Shown here piece after piece: positions 49,097 through 61,762 of a stretch of 64,000 nt of DNA. The notes beneath the pieces are model-generated. The model was given only the letters and a program-made list of their open reading frames with translations. It did not search any database and was not told the DNA's origin. The translations under genes were made by a program, and so were the position numbers. The stretch comes from Arbacia lixula (taxonomy: Eukaryota > Echinodermata > Echinoidea > Arbacioida > Arbaciidae). The stretch lies in contig OZ022576.1 of the NCBI GenBank assembly GCA_963669155.1, positions 8,453,948 to 8,517,947 of the forward strand, given 5' to 3'. Position 1 is the stretch's first letter, and each line of letters starts with the position of its first letter.

Positions 49097-50366
49097 GTCT
49101 GTCAAGAAATGAGCATGACAAAAAACAAGAACTGTCACGTAGGGTAAATCTGCATGCCAATTACATATTACATACAAATAGTCAAATACCACTCTTATTA
49201 GAGCAATTAAATGATAGTACACTATTATTTATTATGCATAAGAGAAAAAACAGTAGCGCATCTCCAGATTGAATCGGGTATATGACTTATTCTATTCACA
49301 GAAGGATCATGATTAAAGTGTTACAGAATAAAGAAATATTTTACTTCTATAACACTGTCTTAAACTTGAAGGTCAGTCCAGTAGAAATCAAGTAGTTCAC
49401 ACAACTACTATTTAGATTTTACCTCTTCTCCCATACCTAAAACTTCAATGTTGTGTACATTGTTGAAGGTTCACACACAAGCATTGATGGATAGAAGAAA
49501 ATGCAAAGTTATTTTCCCCCCAAAACTTGAATATACTACTGAAACACATTTCAAATTATCTTGCACATCCTAAAAGTGACTTGTCAAGGTCAATACTATA
49601 CATGTACCAACAAATAGTTGTTACCAGCTTATATTTGAGAAAGGAGCTGAGCCTCACAAGCGAAATGCAGAAAATATCTTTCTCTTTCACTATTTGAATA
49701 CAACTGTTAAGTATCTTGTCACAAAGTGAGCCTTCCATATTTGTTATAGTGTTTCATACACCTTTTTTTTTCAGAATTTGGTGATGTCCACATTTGTAAT
49801 ACAATGCCTTGAATGGATTATACTACATACATAACATTCATACTTTTTATGTACACATTGACAAATATTGTAAAGGGCCAAAATGGGTTTTCATCAGAGT
49901 CAGCTTATTGCAATCTAACATTTTGTTCTGGATTACCAATATGGCAGCATCTGCAGTCATGAGTGGCAATATTCAATGTATTATTGCTATTAATTAGACC
50001 AGGCATGCATGATAAAGTGATTAAAGTCTTTCACACTCTAACAATTCCTTAATAATAAAGGACAGTCAATGCACTGCTCTCTGCAGGAAAGGTATTGCAG
50101 CACGATTGCAGGTCAAAAAATAGAATCATGGAAATACCATAAAAAATGTAGAAAAAAATATGTGTAAAAACCTTTCACACATTATTAGAACTAGAAGCTT
50201 ACTTTCAGCGGATTTAGATTCAGCTAGATTTTGGGTTGAATTTTGATGAGGCCGTCCTATAGCCTATAGACCCGCGACCGCGATAATACACATCATGGCT
50301 CTCTGCACCCCACTATTGCATGAGGTGAGCAGAGCCCCACGGACTGGTGTAATACTGTATTGGTAA

Positions 50367-50619
50367 CAGGGTGGTCACCAGAAAATCTTTTACGCATGGC
50401 TCAAAAAAGCAGAATGTCACTTTTTGTCAGATATCTGTGCTGGACGCGTGGTACACAACTATGGAACGCGTGGCTCAAAAAAAACAAAAACAATAAGAAT
50501 AATAAGACTGATACTGATTTTACGCATGGTGCAGTGAATTTACACGTGGCTCACAATCACTTTCTGGACCTGACGCGTGGTGTTTGCACCGCATGTTTTC
50601 TACACTGGGGACCACCCTG
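50367..50619. mobile_element. hAT-like MITE with 8-bp target-site duplication
   Basis: A 253-bp element. The ends are CAGGGTGGTCACCAG and CTGGGGACCACCCTG, inverted with one mismatch in 15. It is flanked by ATTGGTAA at 50359-50366 and again at 50620-50627. CAGG ends plus an 8-bp duplication are the hallmark of the hAT superfamily. Inside are several copies of ACGCGTGG or ACGCATGG, which could be subterminal transposase-binding repeats. The opposite arm has one ATTGGTAA and no element (near 60240). An 86-residue frame through the element is not a transposase. Confidence 0.88.
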
Positions 50620-50944
50620 ATTGGTAAAAGGGCTGCAAATAGCTTTGCCCCATTATGAGTATTGACTTTTTAACAATGACACCATATCCAAATATACACA
50701 CCTTTGATATCATATTGACACATTATTTCATGAACACTCATAAGATATTATATTATGTAGTACAATGTATTACAGTTAATCAAGGAGGGACTTCAAATTT
50801 GAGTACTGTATTACTCCTTGCCCTGTAGGTCATGTTATGCATTTTTTTTTGAAGATGCAAACAAACATACACAGCAAGCTTCATCATAGACAATATGTGT
50901 TTTACATAGAGTAGAAAAATATCACTATGTAGCATTATATACCT

Positions 50945-51925
50945 ATCTGAGATGACAAAAGGAGAAGGCGGGTGGGAGGGAAGAGGATGAGGAGGTGAGG
51001 ATGAGAAAAAGAGGACGAAGGGAGGAGAGGAAGATATGTGATGTAGCTAGGAGCTGGATAAAGAGAGGAAGCGAACGGAAGGAGAAGGGGAAGAGATGGA
51101 GGAAGAGAAAATAAGGGAAGAGGAGGAGGAGGAGGGGGAGGAGGACGAAGAAGAAGAGTGGGGTAAATGATGTGTATGAGGGATAAATGGGGGGGGGGGG
51201 GGGGCAGAGGCCAGAGGGTGAAAGGTGAAAGGGTGGAGGAAGAGAAAATAAGTATGAAAAGGGAGGGGCGAGGAGCTTCAGGAGCTTCAAGGAGGAAATT
51301 ATCAGGGATAGATGAGGTGCACTAGGGGAGAAATGGAGGGTGGGGGAATAAGGGAAGGAGGTGGAGAAAGATGGGGAGCTAGGACGGGAGGGATAGGAAG
51401 TTCAGGGAAAGATGAGGTGTGAGAGGAGAGGGGTACAGGACATAGAGCAAAAGGGGAGGATGTGAAGGTAGAGAAAGAGGAAAAGGAAGAGGGGACGCTA
51501 GAAGAGTAGAAGGGGAAGTAGAGTAAAATCAGAGAGAAAAATCACCTGCATGAGAGGAATAGGAACAGTGGGGGGGGGGGGGGGGGGGGAGGGTGGGGGT
51601 GGGGGAGGATCAGGGGGAGGAATAGAGGATTAGAAAGACAGGAGGAGAAGGGGAGGATAGGAAGATGAGGGATAGATGTGTATGAGAAGTAGAAGAGGGA
51701 CTATAAGGGAGAGGTGAGGAAGTAATGGAGGAAGAGGGAGTGGGAAAAGAGGAGGAGTGAGAGGAACAGGGAAGGAGAGGAAGGCCATTGATATTTGAGT
51801 TGAGAAAATATGGGACGGAGGAAGGAAATGAGAGGAAACTGCAATGGGAAGGTATGGGGAAGATGTATGTCGAGAGGAGGGGAAGGGGAAGGGGGAGAAG
51901 AAGAAAAATTACCTGAAGAAAACAA
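50945..51925. repeat. Polypurine tract, about 1 kb (left arm)
   Basis: The + strand is almost only A and G (GGAGGA, GGAAGAG units) for nearly a kilobase, with pure G runs near 51190-51203 and 51571-51589. It flips to pyrimidine-rich at about 51950. The minus strand gives Ser/Leu/Pro/Phe frames that are artefacts. Confidence 0.93.
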
Positions 51926-54255
51926 GTGAAGATCCTTAAATTTCACATAAGTTTTTTTTCTCTTCCACCTTCCCCATCCCCTCAACTTTCTTTCCTTCTT
52001 TTGTCCTCCTCAATCCCTCAATTGGTTACTCACCTCTGCTCCTCGGAGGAGGGACAGGGATGAGGGCTCTTCCTTAGGCCCACTTCCTTCTGCAACTGCT
52101 CCCATTTCTCTACCTTATATCGTAATGGTCTGATACCTTTTTAAAAAAAAAAACATGCCTCAGTTGAATTCTCCTACATAGAACATTCAGCAAAATTACA
52201 TCACCTGACTCAAGGTGTTCATACACAGAAGGTTTTAGAACCAGCAATTGTAAATGAAAAGGTTAAGAAGAGAGTTATTTTTTTTTTGAAGATCGCAATC
52301 ACTGTTTCCCTTAAAAATATACATAAAGACTTCTAATATGTCATTAAATTGGTGATATGGTAATATCTACATGCAAGCATAACGAGGTTCATGATGGAAT
52401 ATAATACACTAGTTGTCCACTTTCTGAACATACATTATGTCTGCGCTCCAGCTTAGTTTGAATTTGAATATTTCACCTCTTGCATTCATTTTACCAGATC
52501 TTCATGAAGTTCCTGCATTATCTAATCTTATATCTCCAGAGGTCAAGTTTCCAGTGATGTGCTTTCTTCAGAACAGCTTGTTCTTGTTGCTGCCCTGAAA
52601 ACAAGAATGGATAGGAAATATAATTCTGTGATTAAATCCATTAACGACTACAAAATAATTCCAAAGTATTAACTTCATTGATCTCCACAATTGCAGTATT
52701 TAGATAAGTCCTAAAGGACACATCAATGCCAGTGGTGTACAGATGGACTCACTAAATTAAAGATTTGTTGTTCCGTACTGAATATTCAAAATCTAAAATA
52801 TTCAGCTCAGATCTAGTCTGGTGGCAATCATTTGATTAGCATGTCTATACCAATACATGATACGTTGATAACAGAATTTTAGATTGTTATGCTTCAGTTG
52901 ATAACATGATAGTATTGGACTTATAGAGCCGGAGGTAGACTGGTTTGAGAGGAGATCTAGCACACATTATGGATGCGTGCTCATATTTTAACTGCCTCGA
53001 AGTCTAAATTTGTATACAGGAAAGAGAAGTAAAAGGAATCATGAAATGCAGCACAGTCCAGTTAACTGAACAAACACCCAATCAGATCATGTTCACCAAA
53101 TATTTCATTCCACACTTCTATTCTTTTGACTATATTTCAATCTATTTTGTATGTAATTTATTGTAATTACATACAAGTGTAATACATGCTAATTGTATGT
53201 ACTCCATTTCACATCTGTGTACTTTTGCAGAAGTAGAAATTATGTGGTGCAGTGCATTTAATTTTTATGAGGCAATTTCCTCAAGTTCACTAATTAATTC
53301 AATGGTTTTGAGGTTTTAAAAAGGTAATTCATGAAGACATCACACAAGCAACATCAAGCCAAACCTGTTTGTCTTGCCATGTCGCAGCACGCGTCTTCCT
53401 CAGCTCAGTGAGTTGCATCCCATCCTGTATGTCTCAGCATGATGTGCTTTCAGTGGCAATGAAGATGTGAAGTACAGTGTAGTACAGATCACATAGCCAG
53501 AGCATCACTGCATCAAATATTTGAAGTACTGAAGATTCTCTTTGTATGAGAGATAATTTCTAAGCACGATATGAAGCATTTCACTTCCTAGCTGAGTCAC
53601 AAATCATTCCACTGTTTCAAACTCATGAGGATATATATCGCAGCTAGGATTTCCCCCTGTAGTACAGTGCAGTGACAGTGTGTTGTTTTCAAAGAGCGCG
53701 CCTCTTCTGGAATCTCTTAGGTCAATAATAGGTCAACAGCAATTGAGAGGTTATGTCAACAGGGCATTATTCAGGATCCCCATGCTACAATGCAGGCTGA
53801 ATTGCTCACTTTCTTTTGGTCCATTAAAGTAAGGGCCATATAGTCTATACATTCAGACATAACTATTGGTATTTGTGTATAGTTCATATTCTTATACTGA
53901 TTGAACTTGCTATGATTGCTCTTCTATGTATAAATACAGGTTAAGTGTGAATAGTAGCATTTGCATTCAGATAGCCTCGCGAGATATTCTAGGTTAAAGA
54001 GTGCATGAATAGAGTCTGTAAGAACCATGTCTAAAAACTCAGACTATATGCCCTCTCCACCAAAAAAGGAGCTAGTCTAGCTTCATCAGACAGTGTATAG
54101 ACCATTGGCCCTATCACAAGTAAGACAATCTGAGTTGATATAACATTTCATGCAGTACAATGCCATACATGATAAGGTAAGGCAGTCTATATAAACTTGT
54201 ATAGTGATTACTTCTTTCAGATGCACTGATGCAACATGCACAACTTTGTCTGACT

Positions 54256-56334
54256 AAGTAGCCTAGGCCAGTACTTTCTCTCTTGCATATCTAGCAGAGC
54301 GTATTAGTGGGGGGAACAAAAGCACCCTAGTCAGTCGTTGGCAATATAATGAAAGAAAGCTGGTATGTGAGAGCCAGAACTATCATGTTTGCAATGCCCA
54401 CTATTTCATATTCATACTCGTGTTACCAAATAAATGAGCAACGCGGCATAACATTTTTCGCATTTCAAATATAAGTGTATGAATTGCGATGAAATGCCTT
54501 TGTGTAATACAACTGAGATCTATAATTTGAAGACGCATATGCCCAGCATGTACGTCTGTCTCAAATAGTGCATATGGCAGGGCCTGAATCATGAGACTAT
54601 AATCATGTTTCCATGGGCATGTTTATCAACTCTTTTTTTGGTACAATTAAGGTTTCCAAACGCGTTTAAACGAGTTGATAAACGCAAAGGTGTTTTGAAT
54701 ATGGGGTTTGGAAAGCTGTTTTGAAACACGCAAATTTGTACGATCCTAAACGCATTTAAACCAGAAACGCGTGTAAAGAAGCGAGATAAACGCAAAGCTG
54801 TTTTGAAACGCGTTTAAACCACATGTTTTCGGTGACAATGCCGGTTTCCGACTTGGGCGATTGAGTCGATAAACGCACCGTTTTTTATACGCGTTTGGAA
54901 ACGCGTTTGGATACACGTTCGTAAAGGCCTTTGGAGTTGATAAACGCACCGTTTTTTTAAACGCGTTTGGAAATGCATTTGGAAACGCGTTCGTAAAGGC
55001 CTTTGAAAATGCGTTTAAATTTCTGAAAAGTTGATAAACACGGCCCATGAGGGCTGGAATCTTTGCCTTGGGTTATCTAGAGGTCTCATTAATGTAAATT
55101 TCTGAGACTTCTGCAGCCTGCAATCTACAAGTTAGTTCGCATTTTTCCAAAGAGATATGGAAAATTGAGACACATTCCCTTATTTAGTCAATAACTCATA
55201 CACTGCATGATGGCTCCTTCTAATATTAATGATATTCACATCCACGTGATCTTAAAATCTGAAGGAAATGTTCACTTTTCAAACCATCCTCCTTATTCAT
55301 TCTCACTGCTTTGAAAGGAACAGGGAGGTTTCCACCTCCCTAATCCAGTGGTGCATGCTACATGTGTAATTTGCAACACAGAGCACTATATAGTGTGGTG
55401 TGTGTAATAGAGAATTTATGAATGGAGTCATTGTTTGTTTTGCTGTCCCTGTGGCCTGTCACTGTCAGGGCCTGTGGTTGCGTAGCCTGGTTTCCAGGCT
55501 ATCGGACATTTCTGATCCAAAATGATATGAGTCTAGTATTCTAAAGATTATATCACTGAATCTGTCTTGTTTTCTCAGTCCATATCTGCAGAAGGAATTG
55601 AGAATGATGTGACCTACATCAGCAAGATGAATTGATTGTTTATTGAAGTTTCAATTAAAAATGCCCAAACAGCCTTGAAGCCAGGCTAGCTGGAGTGCAT
55701 TGCAATGCCTCAGCAGAAGTCTGACTTTTCATCTCTCCAGCTTTGCAAGAGAAGCTGTAGAGGGAAAGTACTAACATAGGCTAAGTGTTCAAAGTTGTAG
55801 TTGCATCAGTGCATCCGAAAGAATCAAACACTATAGTATTGACAAGTTTGGAGTGTCCTTCACTTAAGTAGTGAACTAAGTTTGTAATCTTAATTATTAC
55901 ACTGTCTGAATGTTAGCCGATGATGTAGGCTGTGGAGTGTATGGACACCGCTAAGTTTGTAGGCCTATGTGCTGTGTATGGACACAACTATGTCTGATAA
56001 CTCAGACTACACCCTTTTCCATTGCCTCACTGTGCAGGTGAGGGGCATACATGTAGATCAGGGCATATAGTCTGGGTTAAGAGAATGTGTTGTTAACAGT
56101 CTCCGGCCAGCTGAACAGCCTACAATCTTGCTGGGCTATCTGAGTTGTCCTCATATTCACATGACATGACAGCTCTGGCTCTCACCTGCATGAATCTACA
56201 TCTACATCTTAGGTCCATGCTGTCACAATAGTCACATACCACTTTACCAGTTTTCTTCCATCATAATGCTAGCAACTGACCGCAGTGCTTTTCTCTTCCC
56301 CCACCCCCGCCCCCCCCCCCCTCACTATAATACG
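54256..56334. other. Loop between the arms of the giant inverted repeat
   Basis: About 2.1 kb not shared as an inverted pair. It contains a 438-bp terminal-inverted-repeat element (54612-55049), a short perfect hairpin TAGCCTGG/CCAGGCTA near 55482-55500, a C-run at about 56310-56320, and scattered pieces resembling the arm ends (for example TTGCATCAGTGCATC near 55800, also at 56345). No gene seen. Confidence 0.75.
54612..55049. mobile_element. 438-bp TIR element filled with AAACGCGTTT-type repeats
   Basis: The left end CATGGGCATGTTTATCAACT and the right end AGTTGATAAACACGGCCCATG are inverted with one or two differences. Between them AAACGCGTTT, GTTTGGAAACGCG and GATAAACGCACCG recur many times, so the whole body can fold on itself. 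Non-autonomous; superfamily unknown. The minus-strand frames reading NAFPNAFPNAF are products of the repeat. Confidence 0.75.
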
Positions 56335-59004
56335 TATAAAGTTGCGGTTGCATCAGTGCATCTGAAAGAAGGAATCTACACATGTATAGGGGCCTACAAG
56401 TTTGACTGCCGCACCTAAACATGTATGGCACTTATCTTCATGAAATGATATATCAACTCAGATTGTCTTATTCCTGATAGGGCCAATGGTCTTAAATTCA
56501 CTGTCTGCTGAAGCTAGACTTTGCTACGTGCTAGGTGGAGAGGGCATATAGTCTGAGATTTTAGACATGGTTCTTACAGACTCTATCCATGCACTCTTTA
56601 ACCTAGAATATCTCGTGAGGCTATCTGAATGCAAATGCTACTATTCACACTTAACCTGTATTTATACATAGAAGAGCAATCATAGCAAGTTCAATCAGTA
56701 TAAGAATATATGAACTATACACAAATACCAATAGTTATGTCTGAATGTATAGACTATATGGCCCTTACTTAAATGGACCAAAAGAAAGTGAGCAATTCAG
56801 TCTGCATTGTAGCATGGGGATCCTGAATAATGCCCTGTTGACATAACCTCTCAATTGCTGTTGACCTATTATTGACCTAAGAGATTCCAGAAGAGGCGCG
56901 CTCTTTGAAAACAACACACTGTCACTGCACTGTACTACAGGGGGAAATCCTAGCTGCGATATATATCCTCATGAGTTTGAAACAGTGGAATGATTTGTGA
57001 CTCAGCTAGGAAGTGAAATGCTTCATATCGTGCTTAGAAATTATCTCTCATACAAAGAGAATCTTCAGTACTTCAAATATTTGATGCAGCGATGCTCTGG
57101 CTATGTGATCTGTACTACACTGTACTTCACATCTTCATTGCCACTGAAAGCACATCATGCTGAGACATACAGGATGGGATGCAACTCACTGAGCTGAGGA
57201 AGACGCGTGCTGCGACATGGCAAGACAAACAGGTTTGGCTTGATGTTGCTTGTGTGATATCTTCATGAATTACCTTTTAGTGTCTCAAAACCATTGAATT
57301 AATTAGTGAACTTGAGGAAATTGCCTCATAAAAATTAAATGCACTGCACCACATAATTTCTACTTCTGCAAACGCTGCAAACGCACACAGATGTGTAATG
57401 GAGTACATACAATTAGCATGTATGACATTTGTATGTAATAACAATAAATTACATACAAATCAGATTGAAATGTAGTCAAAAGAATAGAAGTGTGGAATGA
57501 AATATTTGGTGAACATGATCTGATTGGGTGTTCGTTCAGTTAACTGGACTGTGCTGCATTTCATGATTCCTTTTACTTCTCTTTCCTGTATACAAATTTA
57601 GACTTCGAGGCAGTTAAAATATGAGCACGCATCCATAATGTGTGCTAGATCTCCTCTCAAACCAGTCTACCTCAGGCTCTATAAGTCCAATACTATGTTA
57701 TCGACTGAAGCATAACAATCTAAAATTCTGTTATCAACGTATCATGTATTGGTATAGACATGCTAATCAAATGATTGCCACCAGACTAGATCTGAGCTGA
57801 ATATTTTAGATTTTGAATATTCAGTACAGAACAATGAATTTTTAATTTAGTGAGTCCATCTATACACCACTGACATTAATGTGTTTGCTAGGACTTTTCT
57901 AAATACTGCAATTGTGGAGATCAATGAAGTTATTAATTTGGAATTATTTTGTATTCGTTAATGGATTTAATCACAGAATTATATTTCCTATCCATTCTTG
58001 TTTTCAGGGCAGCAACAAGAACAAGCTGTTCTGAAGAAAGCACATCACTGGAAACTTGACCTCTGGAGATATAAGATTAGATAATGCAGGAACTTCATGA
58101 AGATCTGGTAAAATGAATGCAAGAGGTGAAACATTCAAATTCAAACTAAGCTGGAGCGCAGACATAATGTATGTTCAGAAAGTGGACAACTAGTGTATTA
58201 TATTCCATCATCAACCTTGTTATGCTTGCATGTAGATATTACCATATCACCAATTTAATGACGTATTAGAAGTCTTTATGTATATTTTTAAGGGAAACAG
58301 TGATTGCGATCTTCAAAAAATAACTCTCTTCTTAACCTTTTCATTTACAATTGCTGGTTCTAAATGCTGATTCTAAAACCTTCTGTGTATGAACACCTTG
58401 AGTCAGGTGATGTAATTTTGCTAAATGTTCCATGAAGGAGAATTCAACTGAGGCATGTAAGTGCTAATCATGGTGTCTGTACTGTGTGTATACAGTCGAT
58501 AATCTAGAGCCTGGAATGCACTCTGTGACTTAGATGGTAAGGAGAAGGTAATGGTATGTCATCACTGGGGTCCAAATCTCGTTTAATTTTGTTTAATTTG
58601 GTCCAAAAGTAATTATAAACCTTTAATTCCATACTCTTCTGACAATACAGAGGTCACACTTATGCAGATGATTAGTACATAGAAGACATACCTTGTACAA
58701 ATATTCAGAAAAATAACAATTGAGGTTAATCAAAGGCGCTGTGAGTTTTTGGATATTAGGTTTTTTTGTTCAATCAAGAAATCAATTTAAAAAAAGGTAT
58801 CAGACCATTTACGATATAATGAAGAGAAAATGGAGCAGTTGCAGAAGGAAGTGGGCTTTTAGGGAAGAGCCCTCATCCCTGTCAGGGGTGAGTAACCAGT
58901 CAAGGGATTGAGGAAGACAAAAGAAGGAAATACAGTTGAGGGGATGGGGAAGGTGGAAGAGAAAAAGCTAACATGAAGTTTATGGAAAATTACATGTTTT
59001 CTTC

Positions 59005-59905
59005 AGGTAATTCTTCTTCTCCCCCCTCCCCCTTCCCCTCCTCTCGACATACATCTAACTTCAACCCATTGCAGTTTCCTCTCTTTACCTTCCTCCGTCC
59101 CATATTTCCCCTCATGCAACTCATCTGTCCACTGCCTTCTTCTCCTTCCCTGTTCCTCTTGCTCCTCTTTTCCTGCTCCCTCTTCCTCCACAACTTCCTC
59201 ACCTTTCCCCTTATAGTTCCCCCTCCCCTTCTCATAAACATCCCTGATCTTCCTATCTTCCTCTTCTCCCTCTTCCTGCTCCTCCCCTTGATCACCGATC
59301 CCCCTTCCCCACCCCCACTGTTCCCTATTCCTCTCCTCATGCAGCTTATCTATCTCTGATTTTCCTCTATTCCTCCTTCCCCTCTTCTAGCTTCCCCCAT
59401 CTTCCTACTCCTCTTTCTCTACCTTTACATCCTCCCCTTTCCCTCAATGTCCTGTACCCCCTCTCCTCATGCACCTCATCTTTTCCTGAACTTCCTATCC
59501 CTCCCCTCCCCTCTTAGCTCCCCCCCCCCTTCCTCCACCACCTTCTCTTGGTACTCCACCCTCCATTTCTCCCCCAATGCACCTCATCTATCCCTGATCA
59601 TTTTCTTCTTCTTCCTATCCTGAAGCTCCTCCCACCTCCATTTGCATAGTTATTTTCTCTTCCTTCACCTTCTCACCTTTCATACCTTCTGCCCCCACTT
59701 CCCCCCCCCCCCGACACATCATTTACCCCAATCTTCCTCTTCCTCCTCCTCTTCCTCCACCTCTTCCCCTTCTCCTTCTGTTCCCTTTTCGTATCCTCAT
59801 CCATCTCCTACATCACACATCTTCCTCTCCTCCCTTCTTCCTCTTTTTCTCATCCTCACTTCCTCATCCTCTCCCCCCCCCCCACCCACCTTCTCCTTTT
59901 GTCAA
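59005..59905. repeat. Polypyrimidine tract, about 0.9 kb (right arm)
   Basis: Complement of the left-arm polypurine tract: CTCCTC, CTTCCC units with C-runs near 59520-59529, 59699-59711 and 59876-59884. The order of the C-runs mirrors the G-runs of the left arm. Confidence 0.93.
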
Positions 59906-61762
59906 CTCAGATAGGCATACAGTGATACATAATCAAAATAAAAATGAAGCACATATTGCCCACAATTAAGCCCAGCTGTTGATGAAAAGTACTTAGCTTG
60001 CTGTGTATGTTTGTTGTGCATCTTCAAAATAAAAATGCATACAGGAAAATGATTACTACTCAAATTTGAAGTCTCTGCTTGATTAACTGTATTGCATTGT
60101 ACTACATAATATAATTACTTACTAGTGCTCATGAATGTAACGTGCCAATACTATGATATCAGAAGTGTTTTGTATATAGGTGTTGAAGTTAAAAGGTTTG
60201 GCTGATACTCATGATTTGGGGGCAAAGGTATTTGCAGCCCTCTTACCAATATCAGCTTACCAATTTTTACATGTTTCTTCCTTTTTCTGTGGTATTTTTA
60301 TGATTCTAGTTTGTTGACCTGCAATGAGTGACAATACATTTTCTGCAGAGAGTAGTGCACTGAATGTCCTTTATGATTAGGGACTTGTGAATTGTAAAAG
60401 CCAGTGAAAGACTTTATTCCCATTTTATGCACACCTGGTCTAAGTAGCAAGAATATATTGAAAATTGACACTTGTTGTGTTAAAGCTTTAAAAAAAGTTA
60501 AATGACTGCGGATGCTGCTATAATAGTAATCCAGATAAAAGTTATGTTTGATTGCACTAGTCCGACTCCAATGAAAACATATTCTTCTTCCATTCTTAAA
60601 ATTGTATACATTGTCATTATTGCATCATCACATATTATTGGACATTACTGCAATTGATTTGAGATATTTGGTCCTATACAATATTTGGCAATGTGTACAT
60701 GAATTTGTAATAAAATTATTTCAAGGCATTGCATACGTATATGTTGACATCAAGAATTCTGCGAAAAATGTGATCCTTCAACAATGTTCACAACATTGAA
60801 TTTTTAGGACTGGAAGAAGATAAAAAAATATCTACATAGTGTTTTTACAAACTACTTGATTTTCACTGGACTGACCTTCAAGTTTAAGACAGTGTTAAAA
60901 AGGAAAATATTTGTTTTGTTAACACTTTGATCATGATTATTCTGATTATTCTGGTTTACCAACAATTTGTGAATAGAAAATAATTCATATACCTGATTCA
61001 ATCTGGAGATGCACTGCTTCTGGTTTAAAAAATAAATAAAATAAAAAGTGAACCAAATCTTGTACTGCGATTTGACTGCTCTAAGAGTGGTATTTGACTA
61101 TTTGTATGCGATATGTAATTGTCATGCAGATTTGTCCTACATAATTGCAATCTTTACACTTCTCGTTTTTTGTTGTATTTATTTCTTGAAATCATTTTTT
61201 TTTAATTTGGTAGGTCTAGGTAGGGTGTCAAGAATTTGTGGATAAATTTGGAAAGCCATTAATTTATATTTGTACAGAAGTATCAAATATCACTCACACA
61301 AGATATGATAGTCTCTTGCCTCATTTTGTAAGGCTGACACGGTTTACACATAAGTGTCCTGACAGCCTTTTGGAATTGTATGAATCTAAACTCATTGAAA
61401 TTGATAATTACTTTAATATTTGCAATGCAATTTCAAAGAAGCTTCCTGACTCCGAATGACTGGCTTTCTACAATATTAGATTTGTATTTACATATCTTTT
61501 ACCAGCCCAGTAAAATATGTCTTCACCTGTCTTACCAAAATCAAATTCCTTTGATTAGAAAGACAAACATGCAGTTTGCATATACATTAACTTGTTGCTA
61601 TGCCTGGTAAACCTTGGACAAGCCTTGAGATTGATATTGATATTGATATATTACACTTACTTTGTGAAAGACAGCAAGGATAATAGGTGAATACTACCCT
61701 GTTACTTATCTGTTCTATAGCAATAATATCAAAGCTTAAATATCATGCTGTGTGTCACCTGA

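Larger units (their letters stand above)
45896..54255. repeat. Left arm of giant inverted repeat (about 8.4 kb)
   Basis: Read outside-in, this segment is reverse-complementary to 56335-62212. Anchors I matched by eye: 45896-46010 with 62100-62212; 46400-46545 with 61500-61665; 46795-46850 with 61208-61258; 49105-49440 with 60840-61165; 50620-50690 with 60190-60250; 50945-51960 with 58960-59915; 52170-52620 with 57985-58455; 53330-54060 with 56530-57260; 54120-54255 with 56335-56465. The arm is longer than its partner mainly because of a 2.25-kb insertion (about 46853-49100), about 300 bp near 49475-49770 and about 440 bp near 50178-50619. Confidence 0.92.

Noticed and set aside
50360..50620. 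86-residue frame inside the hAT-like MITE as a transposase
   Set aside because: Far too short, no DDE or zinc-finger motif; it simply spans the non-autonomous element.
54746..55048. 100-residue minus-strand frame with NAFPNAF repeats
   Set aside because: Results from the AAACGCGTTT-type repeats of the TIR element.
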